Positions 55,917 through 64,000 of a stretch of DNA of 64,000 nt are shown here, one piece after another. Position 1 is the first letter of the stretch. The number at the start of each line of letters is the position of its first letter. The stretch comes from an uncultured Treponema sp. GTDB taxonomy: Bacteria > Spirochaetota > Spirochaetia > Treponematales > Treponemataceae. The notes under the pieces were generated by a model that ran no database searches, had not been told where the DNA came from, and worked only from the letters and a program-made list of their open reading frames with translations. The translations under genes and the position numbers were made by a program. The stretch is from NCBI GenBank assembly GCA_947166355.1, contig CAMVDX010000005.1, positions 101,650 through 165,649 on the forward strand. Direction: 5' to 3'.

Positions 55917-57222
55917 AAAATTGATATTGAAGCATTCTAAGTTTATTTTTTCATCTCTATTACTCTGTACAGGACTTATGCTGTCCGGCTGTTCTAAAAC
56001 AGGAAGCCGACAGAATTCCCGTACAGTTTATCAACAGAATCGTATAGTAATCTGGACAAGCTGCCGCGAGTTTGCACAATATATAGAACTTTTTAACCGC
56101 CAGCATAGTGATAATAGTGCAATCCTTGTTTATAAAGAAAATCCGGCACTTTCTCTTCCACCTGCAAAAGATGAAAATCCGCCGGATATTATTGTGGGAT
56201 CCTGGCTACGCACAGATTCTCCTCAGAAAAATTTTAAATCGCTTTCATATCTTTTTGATACAAAAAAACTTACATCAGATATTTTTTATCCGCAGCTGCT
56301 TGATTCCGGCAAGCGCAAAAAAGTTCAGTATCTGTTACCTGTGAGCTTTAATCTTCCGGCAATAATTTTTTCAACAGAAAACAGAGAACTTATTCCAGAC
56401 AGTTATGTTTTGAACCTTCAGCAGATTCGCGAGACGGCGTCTGCTTTTAATGAAAAAAATAAAAACGGCGCTTATACAAAAATCGGTTTTACTCCGCTTG
56501 GGAATAATGATTTTCTTTATCTGACTGCAAAAATGAAAGGTGCCGATTTTCACGAAGAAAAGGGTGAAATTGTATGGAACAGTCAGAAGCTTTTAAATGC
56601 TGTTACACTTATGCACGAATGGGTAAATACAGAAAATACTTCAGCTCAGGTAGAAGAAGATTTTACGTTTAAATATCTGTTCATGCCATATTACCGTCAG
56701 GTTTCTTCTGGCAGAACTCTTTTTGCTTATACAACCAGTGACAATCTTTTTAAGATTTTAAAAGAGCAGGATATTAATGTAGACTACCGATGGGTAGTTG
56801 AAGGGAAATCAATTTTCATCGAAGATTCTTGTGCAATGATGGGAATTTATAAAGGTGCTGCAAATGAGGTTGGTGCTACGGAATTTATTACGTGGTTTTT
56901 CCAGTCAGAAAATCAAAAGAAAATTCTTGAGACAAAAGAGAGTATGCATCTCGAAACCGATTTGTTTGGAATTGCGGGTGGATTTTCTTCTCTGCGTGAT
57001 GTAACAGAACATATTCTTCCAGTTTATTATAATCAGCTGCTTGCAAACCTTCCACCTTCACAAATGCTGACAGTTCCGCAGAAACTTCCGGCGCGCTGGG
57101 AAAGCTACCGTTCGGCAGTTGTTGAGCCGTACATACAGGCCGCTGTTACTCTGCCGGTCGGCGAACATGCACCAAGCCTCCGCGATTACGAAAAAGAGTG
57201 GCGTAAGAAAGTCTTTGATTGA
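55906..57222 (+). CDS. ABC transporter substrate-binding lipoprotein
   Basis: Lipobox LMLSGCSK; solute-binding-like sequence; start overlaps the previous stop. Confidence 0.75.
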   Translation: MHCKKLILKHSKFIFSSLLLCTGLMLSGCSKTGSRQNSRTVYQQNRIVIWTSCREFAQYIELFNRQHSDNSAILVYKENPALSLPPAKDENPPDIIVGSWLRTDSPQKNFKSLSYLFDTKKLTSDIFYPQLLDSGKRKKVQYLLPVSFNLPAIIFSTENRELIPDSYVLNLQQIRETASAFNEKNKNGAYTKIGFTPLGNNDFLYLTAKMKGADFHEEKGEIVWNSQKLLNAVTLMHEWVNTENTSAQVEEDFTFKYLFMPYYRQVSSGRTLFAYTTSDNLFKILKEQDINVDYRWVVEGKSIFIEDSCAMMGIYKGAANEVGATEFITWFFQSENQKKILETKESMHLETDLFGIAGGFSSLRDVTEHILPVYYNQLLANLPPSQMLTVPQKLPARWESYRSAVVEPYIQAAVTLPVGEHAPSLRDYEKEWRKKVFD

Positions 57223-57270
57223 TGCTCTTATCAACAGCAGCCTTGCTGCTGTTTCCTCTTAGCAGGGGGC

Positions 57271-57298
57271 AATGGGGGCGGCGATTAGCCCCCATTTG
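57271..57298. terminator. candidate hairpin between convergent genes
   Basis: AATGGGGGC-ggcgatta-GCCCCCATT. Confidence 0.5.
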
Positions 57299-57299
57299 G

Positions 57300-59882
57300 T
57301 TATTTAAAAAGTTCCAGCGCAAATCTAACAGTATCCATTGCATCTTTGCCGTAGAAGTCGGCGCCAATCTGGTCAGCATATTCCTGAGTCATAACGGCAC
57401 CTCCTACGCAGGTCTTTGCCCACGGACATTCCTTTCGCAGCAGCTTGATTGTTTCTTCCATAGCGGCAACAGTTGTGGTCATTAAAGCGGACAATCCAAC
57501 CAGCATAACATGATCTTTTTTGCAGGCTTCAACAACGACTTCCGGCGGTACGTCCTTGCCAAGATCAATTACTTCAAAGTCATAATTTTCCAGCAGAACC
57601 TTTACGATGTTTTTTCCAATATCGTGAATGTCGCCCTTTACAGTTGCGATGATAATCTTTCCTTTAGGCGCACCCTTCTTGCCAGATTTTTCCATGTAGT
57701 CCCGGATTTCTCCAAAGGCAGCTTTAGCTGCTTCTGCCGCCATCAAAAGCTGGGGCAGGTACATTGTCTTTTTCTCAAAGCGCTTTCCAACATAGTCCAG
57801 GCCCGGAATCAGGTGCTCGTTGATGATTGTGAGGGACTCGGTGTTTTTTAAGAGTTCTCGGGTCGCCGCGGCGGCATCGGTTTTCAGTCCGTGAATTATT
57901 GCGTTGCTTAAATTAGAGGTGGGGGAAGTCTCCCCCTCGCTCGCACTTTGTTGCTCGCTACCCCCTCCAGCGGGGGTGCCCCCCGCAACGCCCCCGGCAT
58001 TTCCGCCGGTGGTTGAGCCTGTCGAAACCACCATGTTGGCAAGTCTTTCTGTTTCTACCGTGCTCCACTCAATATAATCCGTACAGTTTTCATCACGGCC
58101 TGAAAGCAGGTTGTAACATCTCCATGCCTTAATCATCTCGCCCTGAAGCGGATTCATAATTGCAGCAGAAAGTCCTGCCCCCATGCAAAGGGTAAAGAAG
58201 CTGGCGGTTACAAACTCGCGGAGTGGTAAGCCAAAGCTAACGTTCGAAATACCAAGACTTGTGAGGCCTCCCATTTCGTGAATTGCCCGTACAGTTTCCA
58301 TAGTTGCAATGCCGGCGCGTGAGTCGGAACTAACAGCCATAGCAAGAGGGTCTATAATAATGTCAGATTTTTTGATTCCGTATTTTGCGGCCTCTGCGTA
58401 AATCTTCTTTGCAATCTCAACGCGGCGTTCGCTGTCTTCCGGAATGCCGTCTTCGTCCAGAGTAAGGGCAACTACAAGACCGCCATATTTTTTTACAAGC
58501 GGGAATACAGTGTCCATAATTTCCTGCTTTCCGTTTACAGAATTTATCATTGCCTTTCCGTTGTAGCGGCGGAGTGCTGCTTCCATAACGTCAGGCTTAG
58601 TTGTGTCTATCTGAAGGGGCAGGGTAGTTACATTCTGCAGTTCTTCGAGAACACGAAGCATCATTTCTTTTTCGTCAATTTCAGGAAGGCCTACGTTTAC
58701 GTCCAGTACCTGGGCGCCGGCTTCTTCCTGTTCCATTCCCTGGTGAATAATGTAAGGAATGTCTCCTGCGCGCAGGGCTTCCTTAAATTTCTTTTTTCCT
58801 GTCGGGTTGATTCGTTCGCCAATGAGAACCGGTCTGTTAGGCCCGCCAAAGTATACGACCTTTGTGTTTGAAGAAACACAGCCGATACAGCCTCCGGCAA
58901 CGGTGGTTTCGATACACCCGCTTTGCGGGCACTCAACCACCGCCTCTCCGTCACTACCGGTGGTTGAGTAGGCCGCAGGCCGTATCGAAACCACATTTTC
59001 CGCAATCCCCTTGATATACTCCGGTGTAGTTCCACAGCAGCCGCCAAGAATCATAGAACCCAGCGCTGCAAGCTCTTTCATTGCCTCAACAAACGCAGGA
59101 GCTTCAACATCGAAAACTGTTTTGCCGTCCACAACCTTTGGCAGACCTGCATTAGGTTTTACTAACACCGGCACGCTTGCTGCCCGGCAAAGGCGCTCAA
59201 CGGTCGGCTTCATTTCCAGAGGTCCAAGGCTGCAGTTTACGCCAACGGCAGAAACACCGAGGCCTTCCAGCATGGCAACCATTGTTTCAGGACAGGAACC
59301 GCTGAGGGTACGGCATTCCTTGTCATAAACGTTACTGACAATAATCGGGAGGGCACCTTCGGCAAGTCCCAGCTCTTCCATTGTTTCCTTGGCAGCAAGA
59401 ACGGCAGCCTTTGATTCGTAGCCGTCGTTCATAGTTTCTATCATTACGCAGTCGATTTTTTTGTCAAAGGCGGCCTTAAAGGTTTTCTTAAAAAGCTTTA
59501 CGCAGTCTTCAAAGTCAAGGTCGCCCATTGGCTTAAGCAGCTTTCCGCAGGAACCGATGTCAAAGGCAATGAAATAATTTCCATCAGGATTTTCTGCAAG
59601 AATCTTGTCGCGGGCAGCATTTGCATTATCAATGGCAGCCGCAATAAGGCGTTCAAGCTCCAGGGGAAACTTTGTGATAAAGGCACCAAAGGTATTTGTA
59701 TTTACGATATTGGAGCCGGCTGCAAAATAATTGTAATGCAGCTGAACAATGCGGTCCGGGTGCTTTGTATTCCAGGTTTCAGGGAGTTCACCGGGCTTTA
59801 AGCCCATTCCCTGTAAAACAGTTCCTGTTCCGCCGTCAAAAAATAAAAGCTCTTTTCCTAATAAATCACAAAGTTTTTTCAT
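57300..59882 (-). CDS. metH: B12-dependent methionine synthase lacking the C-terminal activation domain, with two in-frame repeat insertions
   Basis: GTGTVLQGMG, GGCCGTTPEYI zinc motif, GERINPTGKKKF pterin domain, IVKGDIHDIGKNIV-like B12 motif (VKGDIHDIGKNIVKVLL). Confidence 0.93.
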   Translation of the reverse strand: MKKLCDLLGKELLFFDGGTGTVLQGMGLKPGELPETWNTKHPDRIVQLHYNYFAAGSNIVNTNTFGAFITKFPLELERLIAAAIDNANAARDKILAENPDGNYFIAFDIGSCGKLLKPMGDLDFEDCVKLFKKTFKAAFDKKIDCVMIETMNDGYESKAAVLAAKETMEELGLAEGALPIIVSNVYDKECRTLSGSCPETMVAMLEGLGVSAVGVNCSLGPLEMKPTVERLCRAASVPVLVKPNAGLPKVVDGKTVFDVEAPAFVEAMKELAALGSMILGGCCGTTPEYIKGIAENVVSIRPAAYSTTGSDGEAVVECPQSGCIETTVAGGCIGCVSSNTKVVYFGGPNRPVLIGERINPTGKKKFKEALRAGDIPYIIHQGMEQEEAGAQVLDVNVGLPEIDEKEMMLRVLEELQNVTTLPLQIDTTKPDVMEAALRRYNGKAMINSVNGKQEIMDTVFPLVKKYGGLVVALTLDEDGIPEDSERRVEIAKKIYAEAAKYGIKKSDIIIDPLAMAVSSDSRAGIATMETVRAIHEMGGLTSLGISNVSFGLPLREFVTASFFTLCMGAGLSAAIMNPLQGEMIKAWRCYNLLSGRDENCTDYIEWSTVETERLANMVVSTGSTTGGNAGGVAGGTPAGGGSEQQSASEGETSPTSNLSNAIIHGLKTDAAAATRELLKNTESLTIINEHLIPGLDYVGKRFEKKTMYLPQLLMAAEAAKAAFGEIRDYMEKSGKKGAPKGKIIIATVKGDIHDIGKNIVKVLLENYDFEVIDLGKDVPPEVVVEACKKDHVMLVGLSALMTTTVAAMEETIKLLRKECPWAKTCVGGAVMTQEYADQIGADFYGKDAMDTVRFALELFK
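57919..57997. repeat. palindromic repeat type A inside metH
   Basis: gtgggggaagtctccccctcgctcgcactttgttgctcgctaccccctccagcgggggtgccccccgcaacgccccc. Confidence 0.8.
58008..58032. repeat. palindromic repeat type B inside metH, adjacent to type A
   Basis: GGTGGTT-gagcctgtcga-AACCACC. Confidence 0.75.
58902..58994. repeat. two type B palindromes in inverted arrangement inside metH
   Basis: ggtggtttcgatacacccgctttgcgggcactcaaccacc and ggtggttgagtaggccgcaggccgtatcgaaaccac. Confidence 0.8.
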
Positions 59883-59942
59883 AGGGCAAGTTTAACATAT
59901 TTTTAATTTTCTTCCTATCAAAAATGGTGTAAAATATTTTTT

Positions 59943-61820
59943 ATGGCAAAAAGTAAATCTAAAAATGAAGAAGTTAAAAATCCTTATCACAAAGAGTTTG
60001 GAATCCTGAGTAATATAAAATATGTTCTTTCGGCAATGTGGCAGCATTCCCGTCTTCTGGTGCTGATTATGCCCCTTTCACTTGTGATTGCCCCGCTTGA
60101 ACGCTATCTCGGTCCCTTTATGTCAAAATTCGTAATAGACCTCATTTCCAGTCATGGCCAAATCCGCCAGCTTCTTTTTCTGGCAGCAGCCTTTGCCTTG
60201 ATATGTCTTATTCTGCAGCTTCTTCAAACCTTTTATTACAGCAAGCGGTGGCCACTCTATATCCTTGTACGAATGAAAGTTATACTCGAAAAAAATCACA
60301 GGCTCATGACCATGGCTTTCCAGAATACCGAAGACCCGGATATTCTTGACTGTGCCCAGAAGGCAGAGCGGGCTATCGAAAATAATACGGAAGGCTTTGA
60401 GGGAATGGAGAGACATATTTTTGATTTCTTCTATCAGCTTGGAGTTTTCATTGCCGGCATTTCAATTATCCTGACGCTGAATCCACTACTTGTTGCGGGC
60501 ATGCTTGTGCTTGCCTTCATAAACTTTTTCGTTTCAAACGCAACGGCAAAATATAATAAAGTTTATCACTGGGACCCACTGGCACCGTGGTGGAGAAAGC
60601 GCTGGTACATGGACCATACAATTTCTGATTTTTCTTATGCCAAAGATATCCGCATGTATGGGCTTCGAAAGTGGCTGCGTCAGAAATTTATTGATTTGCA
60701 AAAGGAGCGCATGGATACACAAAAGCGCAGCGCGCGGCTCTGGTTCTGGTACGGAGTTTTTGCCTCGCTTGTCTGGTTTTTATTCCAGTTCTTCGTATAT
60801 GCCTTTTTGATTTATCAGGTTGCACATAAACAAATTACAGTTGCAAACTTTACGCTCTATGTGGCTTCGGCTACAGCTTTCTTTGGCAGTATTTCTGATT
60901 TACTTGGAGTATTTAAAGATATGCTGCAGAAAAGCCGGCAGATAGATGATCTTCGTTCTTTAATGGAGCTTACGGAAATAGATTCAGAAGCAGAAAAAGG
61001 TCAGAATCTGGATTCTTCAAAAATCAATTCCTATGAGTTTACCTTTGAGAATGTCAGCTTTAAATATCCGCGGGCAGAAAAATATGCTTTGCAGGGCGTT
61101 AATGTTACGCTCAAGGCTGGAGAGAGACTTGCGGTTGTCGGCCTGAATGGTGCCGGAAAATCAACCTTTATCAAGCTGCTGCTCCGACTTTATGAACCTA
61201 CGGAAGGCCGCATTCTTTTGAATGGAGTTGACGTCCGGAATTATACGCGAAAAAGCTATTATCATATTTTTGCACCGGTTTTCCAGGATGTTAATTTATT
61301 TGCCTTTCCCTTTGCCCAGAATGTTTCAATGAAATCTCCTGATGAAACAGACCGTGGCCTTGTAGAAGAGTGCATTCGTAAGGCAGATTTGAGCGAAAAA
61401 CTGGAAGCCCTGCCTCAGGGCATAGACACTGAATTGCTGAAAATCATTCATGATGACGGTGTGGATTTTTCCGGTGGCCAGAGACAGAAGCTTGCCCTTG
61501 CGCGTGCCCTTTATAAAACAGCCCCGGTTGTAATTCTTGATGAGCCTACTGCCGCTCTGGATGCCCTTGCCGAAAGCCGCATGTATCAGAATTTCGATAA
61601 GCTGATTGGCGGAAAAACCTCTGTTTATATTTCGCACCGGCTCAGTTCTACACGCTTTTGCAATAACGTTGCCATGTTTAAAGACGGTCGCCTGATAGAA
61701 TATGGAACACACGAGTCCCTTATGCAGAAAGGCGGAGAGTATGCAAATATGTTCCAGGTTCAGTCTCAGTATTATTTAGAAGAGGGCGAGAACGTACAGG
61801 AGGTAGCTTCAGATGAATAA
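59943..61820 (+). CDS. ABC transporter, fused permease/ATPase (half-transporter 1)
   Basis: GLNGAGKSTFIKLLL, FSGGQRQKLALARAL, LDEPTAALD. Confidence 0.92.
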   Translation: MAKSKSKNEEVKNPYHKEFGILSNIKYVLSAMWQHSRLLVLIMPLSLVIAPLERYLGPFMSKFVIDLISSHGQIRQLLFLAAAFALICLILQLLQTFYYSKRWPLYILVRMKVILEKNHRLMTMAFQNTEDPDILDCAQKAERAIENNTEGFEGMERHIFDFFYQLGVFIAGISIILTLNPLLVAGMLVLAFINFFVSNATAKYNKVYHWDPLAPWWRKRWYMDHTISDFSYAKDIRMYGLRKWLRQKFIDLQKERMDTQKRSARLWFWYGVFASLVWFLFQFFVYAFLIYQVAHKQITVANFTLYVASATAFFGSISDLLGVFKDMLQKSRQIDDLRSLMELTEIDSEAEKGQNLDSSKINSYEFTFENVSFKYPRAEKYALQGVNVTLKAGERLAVVGLNGAGKSTFIKLLLRLYEPTEGRILLNGVDVRNYTRKSYYHIFAPVFQDVNLFAFPFAQNVSMKSPDETDRGLVEECIRKADLSEKLEALPQGIDTELLKIIHDDGVDFSGGQRQKLALARALYKTAPVVILDEPTAALDALAESRMYQNFDKLIGGKTSVYISHRLSSTRFCNNVAMFKDGRLIEYGTHESLMQKGGEYANMFQVQSQYYLEEGENVQEVASDE

Positions 61821-63654
61821 AAATCAGAATGATAAAAATCAGAACGCCAAAAAAGAAAAGCTTCCTGTAAAAAGAGTTATCCTCTTTATGTTAAAAACTG
61901 CTGCCCGCGAAAAGCCAGTCCTCTTTGCAGTTTATTTTCTCCGCCTTCTCAGGGAACTCATAAACCGCTCTCAAATGGTAATACTTCCCAAGCTTCTGAT
62001 TGATGAACTTGTGGCAGCATATAATGGAGCCGGGGCTGCAGAACATCTCAAAATAGCCGCCATTTATGCGCTTATTACCCTCATCGCACAGTTTGTTTCA
62101 AATATCATGAACAGCATTGCTGTTCGGGTAACAGATGTCTACAGCGAATACTTTAATCAGTATTTTCAGATTCAGACAAATGACTTTTCCATGACAATAG
62201 ATTTTGAGCAGACCGAAGACCCTGCGGCTCTGGATCAGCTTAAAAAGGCAAAGGACGGAATGACCTGGTACAGCGGAAACGTAACCGGCATTCTCGATAA
62301 CTTCTTTTTGATTATAAATAACATAATCGTGCTCTGCGGAGTGATTGCAGTAATTGCCATAAGCTCGCCACTTCTTATTCCTATACAGCTTGGGCTCATT
62401 GCAGTTATTGCCGTCTTTAATAAAAAACAACGCGAAATAGAAGTAAAAAGCTTTCAGAAGCTTGCAAAGGTAAACCGCGTTTTTGACTATGTGTTATTTC
62501 AATTGAATGATTTCCGCTATGGCAAGGATATCCGTCTTTACGAAAGCGAAGGTCTTTTTCATGATATCAGCGAGTATCATATCGGCCAGATGCACAAGGT
62601 CTGGAAGTATCAGGCAGAAGGAGGAAGAAAGCAGCAGTTTGGCATAGATTTTGTGAGTGCAGCGGGGACCTTTATTCAATATGTGTACATCGGAGGAAGA
62701 GCCCTTAAGGGAATCCTTTCCATTGGTGATTTTACTATGTGTGTAGCAGCGGCAGACAGTTTTTCTCAGTGCTGTCAGAATATTGTAAGGGGCGGGCAGG
62801 AAGTCATAAAGCGGGTCAGCTATGCAAATGAATATCTCAAGTTTCTTGAATATCCGGCCGCCATTCCAAAAGGGAATCTTCCTGTGGCAGACAAGGCGGG
62901 GCACGAAATTGAATTCCGTAACGTAAGCTTTAAGTATCCCCGTGCAGAAAAATATGTACTTAAAGATGTAAGCTTAAAAATTCCTTCCGGTCAGCATCTT
63001 GCGCTTGTGGGCCTCAATGGAGCAGGTAAAACAACTCTTATAAAGCTTTTGTGCCGTCTTTATGATGTAACGGATGGCGAAATCCTCATAGATGGAATCA
63101 ATATCAAGGATTATGATGAAAATGAATATCGCCGGCTCTTTGCGGTTGTCTTCCAGGATTTTAAGCTTTTTGCTTTTACGCTGGAAGAAAATATTGCTTT
63201 TACAACTGATTCAGATAAAGAACGTCTTTTTGAGGTTTTGGAGCAGGCAGGGCTTTCAGATGATGTGGAAAAACTTCCACTTAGGGAGAAGACCTGTCTC
63301 TGGAAAAGTTTTGATAAAGATAACGGCGTTGAGCTTTCGGGTGGACAGCAGCAGAAAACGGCAATTGCCAGAGCTCTTTATAAAAACAGCCCTATAGTGA
63401 TTTTGGATGAACCGACTGCTGCCCTTGATCCTATTGCAGAAGCTGAAATTTATTCCCGTTTTAATACAAGCCTTGCTGGCGGAAAAACAGCAATTTATAT
63501 TTCACATAGGCTTTCTTCCTGTAAATTCTGTGATTATATTGCAGTTTTTGATGAGGGAAAGCTTTCTGAATATGGAACTCATACTCAGCTTATGAAGTAC
63601 AAAGGGCTTTATCACAAGATGTTCACAGCACAGGCAGAACAGTACGTAAAATAA
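61813..63654 (+). CDS. ABC transporter, fused permease/ATPase (half-transporter 2)
   Basis: GLNGAGKTTLIKLLC, LSGGQQQKTAIARAL, LDEPTAALDPIA; overlaps the previous gene. Confidence 0.92.
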   Translation: MNKNQNDKNQNAKKEKLPVKRVILFMLKTAAREKPVLFAVYFLRLLRELINRSQMVILPKLLIDELVAAYNGAGAAEHLKIAAIYALITLIAQFVSNIMNSIAVRVTDVYSEYFNQYFQIQTNDFSMTIDFEQTEDPAALDQLKKAKDGMTWYSGNVTGILDNFFLIINNIIVLCGVIAVIAISSPLLIPIQLGLIAVIAVFNKKQREIEVKSFQKLAKVNRVFDYVLFQLNDFRYGKDIRLYESEGLFHDISEYHIGQMHKVWKYQAEGGRKQQFGIDFVSAAGTFIQYVYIGGRALKGILSIGDFTMCVAAADSFSQCCQNIVRGGQEVIKRVSYANEYLKFLEYPAAIPKGNLPVADKAGHEIEFRNVSFKYPRAEKYVLKDVSLKIPSGQHLALVGLNGAGKTTLIKLLCRLYDVTDGEILIDGINIKDYDENEYRRLFAVVFQDFKLFAFTLEENIAFTTDSDKERLFEVLEQAGLSDDVEKLPLREKTCLWKSFDKDNGVELSGGQQQKTAIARALYKNSPIVILDEPTAALDPIAEAEIYSRFNTSLAGGKTAIYISHRLSSCKFCDYIAVFDEGKLSEYGTHTQLMKYKGLYHKMFTAQAEQYVK

Positions 63655-63718
63655 AGCTGTGGATAGTGTAAAAATTTCGAAAAAAAATGATTTTTTTGAT
63701 AAATTTTTATAAATTTGC

Positions 63719-63747
63719 TTGACATCTTTTTGTTTTGCATATATATT
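63719..63747 (+). promoter_or_regulatory. rRNA operon promoter (TTGACA-17-TATATT)
   Basis: TTGACA 63719-63724, TATATT 63742-63747, upstream AT-rich tract. Confidence 0.85.
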
Positions 63748-63989
63748 AGTCCTCACCGTCGCAACACAAGGTTGCAAGGTAAATACAGTTTTTTGACATA
63801 ACAGGGAAGGAAAGAATAGAACGAATAAGGTTCTAAACGAAATAAGCGAGAAATCGCTAGTTTCGTTCTGTAACAAATTGACTACATTTTTTCGGTTTTA
63901 TAAACCGAACCAAAATCAATTTCAACTAATATTATATAGTTAGAATTGAACTGTTTATGTGAAATCATTACCCTTCGGGGTATTGAAAT

Positions 63990-64000
63990 AATCATGGAGA
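63990..64000 (+). rRNA. rrs: start of 16S rRNA (truncated by window end)
   Basis: ...ataatcatggaga matches the start of spirochaetal 16S (ATGGAGAGTTTGATCCTGG); only about 11 bases visible. Confidence 0.7.

Noticed and set aside
63793-63821. Second strong rRNA promoter from TTGACA at 63793
   Set aside because: No good -10 at 16-18 bp; kept only as a possible secondary site.
1-64000. CRISPR arrays and tRNA genes
   Set aside because: No regularly spaced direct repeats with unique spacers and no recognisable cloverleaf were seen by eye; a tRNAscan/CRISPR search would be needed to exclude them fully.

Overview
The 64 kb window looks like a Treponema-type spirochaete chromosome, judged from lipoprotein and outer-membrane gene style, a Bat operon, and a 16S rRNA start in the last bases. 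Most of it is ordinary: alpha-galactosidase, acyl-CoA synthetase, GH9 glucanase, rubredoxin/flavin reductase, DHFR, ABC transporters, SIR2, MnmE, MraY, AroA, MoxR/Bat, MetH. Three things stand out. (1) A type I restriction-modification island at 6.7-17.3 kb (hsdM, hsdS, tyrosine recombinase, second hsdS, hsdR). The two hsdS genes share perfect 28-bp and 33-bp direct repeats, the recombinase start sits in a perfect 17-bp inverted repeat, and a compact DUF3990-like / small ORF / DUF3791-like / KAP-NTPase operon is lodged at the 3' end of the second hsdS. (2) Several families of small palindromic elements lie between genes and also IN FRAME inside genes (mnmE twice, metH twice, one lipoprotein signal region). 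They are repeatedly nested in one another's hairpins. (3) A 171-bp long-hairpin element lies between moxR and an aminotransferase gene. Also noted: two genes with the Shine-Dalgarno in the loop of an inverted repeat at the start codon, several promoters positioned for leaderless mRNAs, a PurH-like protein lacking canonical catalytic motifs, and a degenerate HD-GYP protein. Family calls come from reading the translations; no database search was run.
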